DNA from: UBA1447 sp964627535 | GTDB lineage: Bacteria > Bacillota > Clostridia > Oscillospirales > Acutalibacteraceae | Direction: 5' to 3' | DNA length: 64,000 nt | NCBI GenBank assembly: GCA_964627535.1 | Contig: CAZVJW010000006.1 | Span: 1-64,000, forward strand | Shown: positions 54,801 to 61,571 of the stretch, piece after piece | Position numbering within the stretch: the stretch's first letter is position 1 | Layout of the letters: each line of letters starts with the position of its first letter | Program-made: the position numbers and the translations under genes | The notes under the pieces: generated by a model | The model's input: the letters and a program-made list of their open reading frames with translations, nothing else | What the model was told of the DNA's origin: nothing | Databases searched by the model: none

Positions 54801-54955
54801 CTGTTGACCGCCGAAAGGCTGTCTTTCAACACATCTTCAAAGAGCGTGTCGCGGTAATCGCGTGAAATATCCGGGCCATAAAGATAATTATAGCCGAGAT
54901 TTTCGCACAATAATTCAAGTACCGCTTCTTCAAAATGCGACTCTGTGTAGGGCAT
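51845..54955 (-). CDS. hsdR: Type I restriction endonuclease subunit R
   Basis: 1036 aa. Motor-nuclease subunit that translocates DNA and cleaves when the target is unmethylated. The N-terminal nuclease has D134 and E148-x-K150 (RPDILIFVN, VIIELK). The SF2 motor shows Walker A GSGKS (289-293), DEAH (387-390) and motif III GFTGTPI; later motifs VDMWLCGFDVPSL and QAIARVNR are also seen. GGAG precedes the start. It is separated from hsdM-hsdS by an IS element and a DUF559 gene, so its expression may no longer depend on the hsdM promoter. Confidence 0.95.
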   Translation of the reverse strand: MPYTESHFEEAVLELLCENLGYNYLYGPDISRDYRDTLFEDVLKDSLSAVNSSLPVEAINDAVYKLKNFETGSIVQKNTIFMDYLQNGVPVKYFYKGEERSSLVYLIDYENIENNSFYAINQWTIIENSEKRPDILIFVNGFPLVIIELKSPSREETDASEAYRQLRNYMYEIPSMFIYNAICVMSDHAVSKAGTITAAEDRFMEWKTTDGSYENTQFAQFDTFFEGMFGKRRFLDIIKNFICFSKESTGDAKILAGYHQYFAVKKAVESTKKATQSDGKGGVFWHTQGSGKSLSMVFYVKQLQSALDSPTIVVITDRNDLDDQLFGQFARCKEFLRQTPQQAASRENLKELLAGRQANGIIFTTMQKFEESDGPLTERRNIIVMADEAHRGQYGLEEKVDPKTGKVSIGAARIIRDSLPGATFIGFTGTPIELKDRNTREIFGNYIDIYDMTQSVEDGATRPVYYESRVIKLNLDEHTLELIDKEYDRLAQIADAGEIEKNKRGLAKMESILGAPQTIDSLVNDVIDHYENNRQYEQTGKAMIVAYSRKIGIDIYKDILKKRPLWQDKVNLVMSGSNDDPEEWHELIGNKQHKDELAKKFKDNNDPMKITIVVDMWLCGFDVPSLATMYVYKPMSGHNLMQAIARVNRVFGNKEGGLVVDYVGIARALKQAMNDYTARDRAKYGEQDIAKAALPKFLEKLEVCKDFFHGFDLSRFMNGTNLDRARTISGGVNFLLAPAKAEEKDKFLKEALMLRQSLSLCRSLVNAQQRFDSAFFESVRTIIARLGGGGPITPREINAQINELLRQSVKSDGVINLFVDVDKKFSLFDPKFLEEIGRMKEKNFAVELLKKLIAEQVRLYKRTNIVKSEKFSEIISRVMSSYLKGQLTNEEVIIELMKLAEEMSKASQEGQDLGLNDEELAFYDALTKPEAIKDFYKNDELVAITKELTDLLRKNRTIDWQKKETARAGMRKLVKRLLKKYKYPPEGMEFAVTTVISQCELWTDNETVTANEISNYYDMNDYQDRQQAAEDEGKYE

Positions 54956-55023
54956 TTAATCAGCTCCTTTTGCAATCCGACCGCTCTAACTACAGCCGAG
55001 CTGTAGTTGATGCAGACAAGTTA

Positions 55024-55072
55024 CGCAATCCCCCCACCACTGCGGTGGTCCCCCTCCCTTTAACAAGGTAGG
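55024..55072. repeat. GC hairpin repeat of the island (CCACC-ACTGC-GGTGG form)
   Basis: GCAATCCCCCCACCACTGCG..GTGGTCCCCCTCCCTTTAACAAGG. The hairpin CCACC/GGTGG replaces the ACCGCC/GGCGGT stem in the other copies, a compensated change. It directly follows the DUF559 stop codon. Confidence 0.7.
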
Positions 55073-55444
55073 TCAAGAAGATTCCGTTCTTTGTTTTACA
55101 GCTAAATCTATCTTTTCGCACACACCTGCAAAGTTTTCGTCAACCTCGCTGTTGCTGAACCGGATAACCTCAATGCCGTATGCGTTTATTGCTTCTGTGC
55201 GTGCTTCATCATAGGCTAAGCCTTCATCCATGTAATGCTGGCTGCCGTCGAGTTCAATCACGAGTTTTGCTTTGGCGCAGTAGAAATCGGCTATGAAATT
55301 GCCGATAACTTTTTGCTTCAACACCCTGACTGAATACTTGCTTAAAAAATGATACCATAACTGTTTTTCCTGCGGGGTCATGTTTTTCCGCAGAACACGC
55401 GCGGCAGGGGTTAGTATTTTGTTGTGTTTAAATTGTGGATTCAT
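55073..55444 (-). CDS. DUF559 endonuclease-like protein
   Basis: 123 aa of the Vsr-like PD-(D/E)xK superfamily (DUF559). Family landmarks: LRKNMTPQEKQLWYHF, FRVLKQKVIGNFIADFYC-type strand, LVIELDGSQHYMDEGLAYDEARTEAI and IEVIRFSNSEV. Such proteins often sit near mobile or restriction genes, and activity is mostly unproven. It lies between the IS and hsdR and reads the same way. A tandem repeat array is immediately upstream. Confidence 0.9.
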   Translation of the reverse strand: MNPQFKHNKILTPAARVLRKNMTPQEKQLWYHFLSKYSVRVLKQKVIGNFIADFYCAKAKLVIELDGSQHYMDEGLAYDEARTEAINAYGIEVIRFSNSEVDENFAGVCEKIDLAVKQRTESS

Positions 55445-55459
55445 TATTTTTTAATCCTT

Positions 55460-55604
55460 CCACCACTGCCGATGGGAAACGCAATCTCTCATCACTGCCG
55501 ATGGGAACGCAATCCCTCCACCACTGTCGATGGGAACGCAATCCCTCCACCGCCGCCGATGGGAACGCAATCCCTCCACCACTACTGATGGGAATGCAAT
55601 CCCT
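55460..55604. repeat. Five tandem ~29-bp repeats
   Basis: Units of 30, 28, 29, 29 and 29 bp: CCACCACTGCCGATGGGAAC followed by GCAATCCCT, variants differing at a few positions. They end in a full copy of the island hairpin repeat (55605-55639, CCACCGCCTCGGCGG form). They look expanded from the left half of that repeat. Confidence 0.9.
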
Positions 55605-55640
55605 CCACCGCCTCGGCGGTCCCCCTCCCTTTAACAAGGT
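55605..55640. repeat. GC hairpin repeat of the island, copy before the IS
   Basis: CCACCGCCTCGGCGGTCCCC then CTCCCTTTAACAAGG; stem ACCGCC/GGCGGT. The remaining 55641-55748 holds no gene. The matching inverted copy (57237-57280) follows hsdS. Confidence 0.75.
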
Positions 55641-55759
55641 AGGTCGGGAACGCGTAACTTCAAATTATTTTCTAAACGGAAAAATAACAGAAAAAATCAG
55701 CTTTTTTCAATATACGAGTTTGCAAGGTTGAGCCCCTCTTTTTACGTCCCTTGTTAAAG

Positions 55760-57236
55760 TAATGTCATCAACTTAAGGTTTCCGAAAAGGAAACACCAAA
55801 AAGATGCACAAAACAATGGGATATCTCATGCAAAGATAGGGTAAAATACGAATTGACAAACGAAAAAATGTTCAAAAATTGAAATAGAAATATTTCGATT
55901 GGAGAACGTGATATGGGAACTTTAAAAACATTTGCCAACGCCCTTCAAATTGCCTACAATAGACTTCATGAACATGAATTTAAGGTAGGTGCATGCATGA
56001 GACCGGAGGATTTTTCGCGGGACAGAAAACTTAGCTTTATCAATACATTTTCGCTGATATTGCGAGGAACAAAAAAGAGTTTACAAGCAAATATCAATGC
56101 ATTTTTACAAGAAATAAAACTGGAACAAGAGACATACAGTAAGCAAGCCTTTTCCAAGGGGCGTCAGCGGATCAATCCGGAGGCGTTTTTAGAACTTTTT
56201 ACATCGGTTACTGAAAACTACTACAATACTGAAGACTTCAGGACATTAAGAGGCTATCGAGTAACTGCTATAGATGGAGTTTACTACAGTTTACCAAACA
56301 CTGATGAGTTGTTCGAAGTTTACGGTGCATTGCATCACAAACTTGGAGCTCTGCAAGTGCAGGCGCAAGGTTCTTGCCTATATGATGTGTTGAATGGGGT
56401 TATGATGGACGTTAGCTTGTTTCCATATGCGGCAAGCGAAAGACATATTGCTGAACTTCATTTAAAAACGCTGCAAAAGTACAAGTTTGAAAAAGAACTG
56501 GTTTTAATGGATAGAGGGTATCCGTCCCTTGAAATGTTTGATAGTTTTAATGATAAGGGCTATAACTTTCTAATCAGATGCCCCAAAAATGGATTTATCA
56601 AAGAAATTCGACATCTTAAGAGCGAAGATGAAATGATAAGCCACGTGTATCGCCCAAAAGGCAGCAAAGATAAAAAGGAAATCTCATTGCGAGCAATTAC
56701 AATAAAACTCGAAAACGGAGTGGAAGAGGTTCTGATTACCAACTTGTTTGATGAAGCCTTTACGGTACAAGACTTTAAAGAACTCTACCGGCTGCGTTGG
56801 AAAATTGAAACAAGATATGATGACATAAAGAACAAGTTGCAGATTGAAAACTTTTCAGGCAACACTCAAATTGCTATACAGCAGGACTTTTATGCAACGA
56901 TGTTTCTAACGAACATGGCGGCCTTTGCTCAGATAGACTGTGAAAAAGAGTTGTCAAAGAAGCAGAAAAAAACAGATCAAAAATACGAGTACAAACCAAA
57001 TGTCAGTATGCTGATATCTACATTGAAATTAGACTTTATCAAGATGTTTCTTGAACCTTCGGAGCGAAAACAAAAGAAGATTTTTAACCGGGTGATGAAA
57101 CAATTACGACAATATGTTGTTCCTATTCGGCCTAACAGAAGTTACAAAAGACAGCACATCCACCCATCCCTCAAATTCCCTAATAATTGTAAAAACTTAT
57201 GATTTCTTTATTAGAACTCTTAAGTTGATGACATTA
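55760..57236 (+). mobile_element. IS4-family (IS231-like) insertion sequence, complete
   Basis: 1477 bp, with 18-bp perfect terminal inverted repeats TAATGTCATCAACTTAAG at 55760-55777 and 57219-57236. It is flanked by an 11-bp direct duplication CCTTGTTAAAG (55749-55759 and 57237-57247). This duplication length fits the IS231 group of IS4. One transposase ORF, oriented against the host genes. Everything matches, so the insertion is probably recent. Confidence 0.96.
55913..57202 (+). CDS. IS4-family transposase
   Basis: 429-aa DDE transposase. D121 (AIDGVYY), D200 (LMDRGYP) and E299 form the triad. The IS4 signature Y-(2)-R-(3)-E-(6)-K is exact: Y292, R295, E299, K306 in the segment starting YRLRWKIE. 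The GGAG ribosome site is 8 bases upstream. The 153-bp leader inside the IS holds the left repeat and presumed promoter. Length and catalytic residues are intact, so it may be active. Confidence 0.97.
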   Translation: MGTLKTFANALQIAYNRLHEHEFKVGACMRPEDFSRDRKLSFINTFSLILRGTKKSLQANINAFLQEIKLEQETYSKQAFSKGRQRINPEAFLELFTSVTENYYNTEDFRTLRGYRVTAIDGVYYSLPNTDELFEVYGALHHKLGALQVQAQGSCLYDVLNGVMMDVSLFPYAASERHIAELHLKTLQKYKFEKELVLMDRGYPSLEMFDSFNDKGYNFLIRCPKNGFIKEIRHLKSEDEMISHVYRPKGSKDKKEISLRAITIKLENGVEEVLITNLFDEAFTVQDFKELYRLRWKIETRYDDIKNKLQIENFSGNTQIAIQQDFYATMFLTNMAAFAQIDCEKELSKKQKKTDQKYEYKPNVSMLISTLKLDFIKMFLEPSERKQKKIFNRVMKQLRQYVVPIRPNRSYKRQHIHPSLKFPNNCKNL

Positions 57237-57280
57237 CCTTGTTAAAGGGAGGGGGACCGCCGAGGCGGTGGGGGGATTGC
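57237..57280. repeat. Inverted copy of the island hairpin repeat at the 3' end of hsdS
   Basis: CCTTGTTAAAGGGAGGGGGA then CCGCCGAGGCGGTGGGGGGATTGC. Its first 11 bases are the IS target duplication. On the minus strand it encodes the last residues of HsdS and its stop codon. Confidence 0.8.
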
Positions 57281-58477
57281 TCCTTGCGATACATCAATTT
57301 CACCAGACATTAGCTTCGGCAAAAGACTATCCCGCATAGCTTGCAAATGACAGTTTTCTTTGTGGTTGTTTTTAATCATTTCATCCAATGGTTTCACTAT
57401 TGCCTCAAATTTCTTGAGCACTTCATTAGTTGGTATAATTACAGAAATAGTATTCAGTGAATCCTTGTTTATTGAGCCAAACACGGTACCTTCTCCATTA
57501 AATATATCAAGTCGGCTTTTCAAATTAAACATGGTATATAGAGCAAATGAGGAGTACCCAAATTTGCCTTGAATAGCTGCCAATCCACGACCAATACAAC
57601 AGTTTTCGTCTGCAACATTTAAATCCCCAACCGGAGCGCGTACACTCATTAACACATCACCTATTGTTGCCAAGCGTTTTGATTCAGTGGTAAAAAGACG
57701 ACGGGTAGGAAAACGCCAGCCAAATTCGGCTCTACCTTGATAGAATACCGTTCCGTCTCCATTTTCGTTATAACTGCTTCCGCTCGGAGACTGACCCATT
57801 GTAATATTTGCGACATCACCAAGCGTTCCAACCCGCCACCCCTTCGGTATCCTCCCCAGCTCGCTCTCCACGAACTCCCCGTCTTGAAACGGCTCAAAGT
57901 CCACAAACCAACTCTTGAAAATCGCCTGCGCCGTCTGCTCCAGATTGGCGTTTATTCTGTTGTTTAGTTCGATTTTGTTGTCAAGGCAGGAGAGGGTTTC
58001 GGCGATGGCTTTTTGTTCGGGGAGAGGCGGTAACATCAACTCCAAAGATTCAATATCTGAAGGTCTGATTGCAGGGTAAGTTGAAACAGTTTGTTCAGCA
58101 ATCGCTTGAAGTCTTTCTATTACATCGCGTTGTGTTAGATAATAATATATATATTTTGAACATGCATTGTCTTTTGCTCTTATAGTGGTAAACCCTGTAG
58201 AAACTAGCATATTTTTGTATACAGAATTCAAATATCCATAGTGTTGTTGTATTGGTCTAACATTTGAAAACAAAACATCGCCTTGCATAACTTTCCTTTT
58301 TGCTCTGCTGGGTAATTTATCAACACTCAAATTTATTTTTTGAACAGTGTCTATTTTATTTTGGGTTATATTACCAGTATCAAGATAATTCACATATTTC
58401 CAATTCTCTTTATTTGAAAAAGAATCGGAATTTGTTTCAATTATTTCACCAAGAATGACCTCTCGCCACTCACCCAT
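57242..58477 (-). CDS. hsdS: Type I restriction-modification specificity subunit S
   Basis: 411 aa with two target-recognition domains: about 1-145 (LGEIIETNSDSFS start) and about 205-345 (RVGTLGDVANITMGQSPSGSSY start). Each is followed by a conserved spacer helix: LPPLPEQKAIAETLSCLDNKI and the shorter C-terminal LKKFEAIVKPLDEMIKNN. The last dozen residues, Pro/Arg-rich (PPPPRRSPSL), and the stop (57242-57244) come from the island repeat and lie within the IS target duplication. So the protein is intact but has a repeat-derived tail. The start at 58477 follows AGGGG. Confidence 0.92.
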   Translation of the reverse strand: MGEWREVILGEIIETNSDSFSNKENWKYVNYLDTGNITQNKIDTVQKINLSVDKLPSRAKRKVMQGDVLFSNVRPIQQHYGYLNSVYKNMLVSTGFTTIRAKDNACSKYIYYYLTQRDVIERLQAIAEQTVSTYPAIRPSDIESLELMLPPLPEQKAIAETLSCLDNKIELNNRINANLEQTAQAIFKSWFVDFEPFQDGEFVESELGRIPKGWRVGTLGDVANITMGQSPSGSSYNENGDGTVFYQGRAEFGWRFPTRRLFTTESKRLATIGDVLMSVRAPVGDLNVADENCCIGRGLAAIQGKFGYSSFALYTMFNLKSRLDIFNGEGTVFGSINKDSLNTISVIIPTNEVLKKFEAIVKPLDEMIKNNHKENCHLQAMRDSLLPKLMSGEIDVSQGAIPPPPRRSPSL

Positions 58478-58500
58478 ACCGCAACCCCTAACTCAAGCTC

Positions 58501-58812
58501 TTATTTATACGCAAAATACATACCAACCAAACCAATCAAATTAAGAATACCTGAAATATAAAAGTAAATTTTGTTCCTTGTCTTTTTTGTCAATAAAATA
58601 CCGAGAAAAAACAGCAAAACAACAATAGCAATATATATTGACCAACCAATTACTTTATCACGCCCAAAATAATTTCAGAGAGGCTCCCAAGACTTTGAAA
58701 AAACTTTTCCCATTAACGCCCAAAATTTATTCCAACCCAACAAACTACTAAATATAAGAACAAAAAATATGGTCTGAAATAATAACCAAGTATCGCTTTT
58801 CTTTCCACTCAT
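58501..58812 (-). pseudogene. Small three-helix membrane protein gene interrupted by in-frame TGA
   Basis: The frame from ATG 58812 to TAA 58501 gives 103 residues with a single internal TGA at 58675-58677 (codon 46). Hydrophobic segments fall before it (residues 9-28) and after it (about 56-75 and 82-102). The TGA lies between EPL and NYFGRDK, where Trp (TGG) would fit. The start overlaps the fic stop as ATGA, a sign of translational coupling. I know no family. Alternatives are a natural 45-aa short protein plus unrelated downstream sequence, or a sequencing error. Confidence 0.7.
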
Positions 58813-59726
58813 TCCTCCCCGCCGCCATCGCTGATTTCATCTTCCTGCTCGTAATAATAAGAGTAGTCCACACCCTTCATGAACACCTCACGGTCATTGA
58901 TCTTGTCGGTCAGCGCATTTTTCAGCAGCAGTTTGATATTCTGAGGATTCGCCGTACTTTCAGTCATTGCCGCAAGATAGTCCTTTTTAGCAACTTGACT
59001 CCAATCCACGCATTGTTTCAGATTCTTTTTCAGTAACAGGTCAAGCCAAACACGGGTGCTTCTGCCGTTGCCTTCCATAAAAGGGTGAGCGACATTCATT
59101 TCGACATATTTATCAATAATCGCATCAAAACTATTTTCGGGCATTTTTTCAATTGTTTGCAGGGTGTTGGTTAAGAAACGAACCGGGGCGAAGCGAAAGC
59201 CGCCCTTCGCTATATTCAGCGTCCGGATTTGTCCCGCAAAATCATACAATCCACCGAAAAGGTATGCGTGAATCTGCTGCAAGCCTTTCACCGTGCCGAC
59301 TTCAATCGTGTCAAGCAAGGTACTGTCAAACAGCGCGTATGCCTTGCTTTTACTTTTGCCGTCAATCGTATCATCGCTGTAAATAAACCATTTAATAAGC
59401 TCTGCCGCTTTTCTGCCCGGTACATTTTCAATGAGTGTAATAATATCATTATGCGGCAGGCAATCAGTTGCATATTTTTTACCGTCTTTTGCCATTAATT
59501 TCAGTTGGCTACAATTTGTAGTCAACTGCGAATTTTTTCTTTTTAGTCTTGTTTTTAAAACAGACCAATATTTTCGCGGGTCCATGCTACCGGTTAGCAC
59601 ACCGATAATATCAACCACAGAAAACAGCCATTCGGATTTCGCGTCGTCCCAAACGGCGCGCACTTCTTTATCGTTGAAAAATCGAATGGATACTTTTTGT
59701 GTTTTACCGTCAGATTTCAAACCCAA
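58809..59726 (-). CDS. BroN-Fic fusion protein (AMPylator-like)
   Basis: 305 aa. N-terminal BRO-N-like domain (about 14-115: VRAVWDDAKSEWLFSVVDII, SMDPRKYWSVLK, KKYATDCLPHNDIITLIENV). The C-terminal Fic domain has the complete active-site loop H214-P-F-M-E-G-N-G-R-S-T-R225 and an N-terminal YDFAGQIRT flap. Fic enzymes transfer AMP from ATP to proteins. No clear (S/T)xxxE(G/N) inhibitory motif was found. It starts at TTG 59726, inside the hsdM end (17-base overlap), and overlaps the next gene by 4 bases, so it is part of the hsdM-hsdS operon. The tail is acidic (ISDGGGEE). Confidence 0.88.
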   Translation of the reverse strand: MGLKSDGKTQKVSIRFFNDKEVRAVWDDAKSEWLFSVVDIIGVLTGSMDPRKYWSVLKTRLKRKNSQLTTNCSQLKLMAKDGKKYATDCLPHNDIITLIENVPGRKAAELIKWFIYSDDTIDGKSKSKAYALFDSTLLDTIEVGTVKGLQQIHAYLFGGLYDFAGQIRTLNIAKGGFRFAPVRFLTNTLQTIEKMPENSFDAIIDKYVEMNVAHPFMEGNGRSTRVWLDLLLKKNLKQCVDWSQVAKKDYLAAMTESTANPQNIKLLLKNALTDKINDREVFMKGVDYSYYYEQEDEISDGGGEE

Positions 59727-61215
59727 TCGCCCCCAACCTCTTCTTTATCTCCCCCTGCAGCTCCGCCGACTTCGCGAACATTTCAGAAAGTTCCCCCGTC
59801 AGCCGCACCATCTTTTCCTCAAACGGCTCGCCGTCATCCTCAATTTCCTCTATCCCCACATACCGCCCCGGCGTCAAAATATAATCCTGTTTGGCGATTT
59901 CCGCCGTAGTCACCGCGGCGCAGAAGCCTTTGACATCCTCAAGCGTGTCCGCTTCAAAAGCATCGTAAGCATCGGATATTTGCTTGATATCCTCATCGGT
60001 CAATTCGCGGTTTTTGCGGGTGACCATGGTGCCGAGTTTACGCGCGTCGATAAACAGGGTTTTGCCCTTGTTCTTTTTGTTCCGGCTGATAAACCAAAGG
60101 GAAACGGGTATCGCCGTTGTGTAAAACAACTGCGTGGGCATGGCGACAATGCAGTCCACCAAATCGGCATCTACCATGGCTTTGCGGATAACACCTTCGT
60201 TGCTGGTGTTGGATGAAAGGGAGCCGTTGGCAAGCACGCAGCCCATTTTGCCGTGCGGTGCCAAGTGGTGAATCATGTGCTGCAACCACGCGAAGTTTGC
60301 GTTGTTGGCGGGCGGGATGCCGAATTTCCAACGTACATCGCCCAGCAGTTTGTTGGCGCCCCAGTCCGACAGGTTGAACGGCGGGTTCGCCATGACAAAA
60401 TCCGCCTTGAGCTGCGGGTGGCAGTCATTAAAGAAAGTGTCCGCATTATAGCTGCCGAGGTCCGCATCAATGCCGCGGATAGCAAGGTTCATCATCGCCA
60501 TTTTCCAGGTGGTCGGGTTTGAATCCTGCCCGTAAACGGAGATGTTGTTGATGTTCGCGCTGTGGTTTTCCAAAAACTTTGCGGACTGGACAAACATGCC
60601 GCCCGAACCGCAGCAGGGGTCGTACACCCTTCCGTTATAAGGCTTTAACACCTCAACGAGCGTTTTGACCACGCAGGCGGGTGTGTAAAATTCGCCGGCC
60701 AGCTTGCCTTCCTGCTCGGCAAACTTGGAAAGGCAATATTCATAGGTTCTGCCTAAAATATCTTTCCGGTTGGCGTGGTCAACCATTTGGATGTTGGTGA
60801 ACAAGTCCACCACTTCGCCGAGGCGGCGCTTGTCCAGCTCCGGGCGGGCAAAGCTTTTGGGGAGAATGTCTTTTAAGCGTTTGTTCTCTTTTTCAATCGC
60901 CCGCATGGCATCGTCAATCACTGTGCCGATTTCGGCTGTGTGCGCTGCTTTAGCGATGGCTGCCCATCGTGCGCCGGCAGGCACAAAGAAAACGCCGTCG
61001 GCGGAATATTCGTCCGTATCCTCCTCAAAGCCCTCGCTCTCTTTAATGAGCTGGTTGTATTTTTCCTCAAATTTGTCGGAAATGTATTTTAAAAATATCA
61101 GCCCGAGCACCACATGCTTATATTCGCCGGCATCCATGTTGCCGCGCAGAATGCACGCCGCGTCCCAAATCTGTTTTTCAAAGCCGATATTTGCCGAGTG
61201 GTTGTTGTCCGCCAT
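59710..61215 (-). CDS. hsdM: Type I restriction-modification methyltransferase subunit M
   Basis: About 501 aa N6-adenine DNA methyltransferase. Helical N-terminal domain with FEKQIWDAACILRGNMD and VLGLIFLKYISDKFEE. SAM motif DPCCGSGGMF and catalytic NPPF in DFVMANPPFN. The EGKLAGEFYTP segment is typical of HsdM. The start at 61215 has GGGAGG 10 bases upstream; the ORF extends to 61263. It is first in the operon hsdM-fic-membrane-hsdS; a TATAAT at about 61264 may be its -10. Confidence 0.95.
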   Translation of the reverse strand: MADNNHSANIGFEKQIWDAACILRGNMDAGEYKHVVLGLIFLKYISDKFEEKYNQLIKESEGFEEDTDEYSADGVFFVPAGARWAAIAKAAHTAEIGTVIDDAMRAIEKENKRLKDILPKSFARPELDKRRLGEVVDLFTNIQMVDHANRKDILGRTYEYCLSKFAEQEGKLAGEFYTPACVVKTLVEVLKPYNGRVYDPCCGSGGMFVQSAKFLENHSANINNISVYGQDSNPTTWKMAMMNLAIRGIDADLGSYNADTFFNDCHPQLKADFVMANPPFNLSDWGANKLLGDVRWKFGIPPANNANFAWLQHMIHHLAPHGKMGCVLANGSLSSNTSNEGVIRKAMVDADLVDCIVAMPTQLFYTTAIPVSLWFISRNKKNKGKTLFIDARKLGTMVTRKNRELTDEDIKQISDAYDAFEADTLEDVKGFCAAVTTAEIAKQDYILTPGRYVGIEEIEDDGEPFEEKMVRLTGELSEMFAKSAELQGEIKKRLGAIGFEI

Positions 61216-61340
61216 AAAGTTTGTTCCTCCCAAGACAGAATGCTCCCGATTATTGTTTGTCATTATATCATATTTTTAAATTGTTATCTATATTTCTGCA
61301 AGAAAATTTCATGGTTCAGGGTTTTGCAAGAATGGACAAC

Positions 61341-61413
61341 GCAATCCCACCACCGCCCAAGCTAAAGCCGAGCTTTAGCCTCGGCGGTCCCCCCTACCCT
61401 TTAACAAGGGAGG
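61341..61413. repeat. Island hairpin repeat with inserted apical hairpin
   Basis: GCAATCCCACCACCGCCC, then an insert GCTAAAGCCGAGCTTTAGC that folds on itself, then CTCGGCGGTCCCCCCTACCC, TTTAACAAGGG. It bounds the island upstream of hsdM, as the 55024 copy bounds hsdR on the other side. The rest of 61264-61571 contains the hsdM leader and another small hairpin, no gene. Confidence 0.7.
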
Positions 61414-61552
61414 CAAAGCAAGTACGACGAGGATTAATCACCCGTCAGGCTAACGCCTGCCGCCGCCGATAATAATCGTCGTGCCATCCTTGAAAAGGAG
61501 GGCTTTTCATCTGTAAAGCAATACGCCTTTACACATCTTATCCAAAAGAAAC

Positions 61553-61571
61553 GGGCGCACAATGTGCGCCC
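61553..61571 (-). terminator. Terminator-like hairpin after the QueG-like gene
   Basis: GGGCGCAC / GTGCGCCC around a 3-base loop, touching the QueG-like stop codon, followed on the minus strand by GTTTCTTTT. Its sequence is a short relative of the GTAGGGGCG repeat at 30583. Confidence 0.65.

Noticed and set aside
55460..55604. CRISPR array of 29-bp repeats
   Set aside because: The units abut with no unique spacers, and no cas genes are present; it is a tandem repeat derived from an intergenic hairpin element.
55437..55637. Small ORFs in the tandem repeat (about 69 and 98 aa)
   Set aside because: They translate the GC-rich repeats on both strands and have no ribosome sites or family features.
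58675..58677. TGA read as Trp or selenocysteine
   Set aside because: TGA ends other genes here (for example rsmH, fic, DUF559), so it is a stop; no SECIS-like structure was obvious. A nonsense mutation is simpler.
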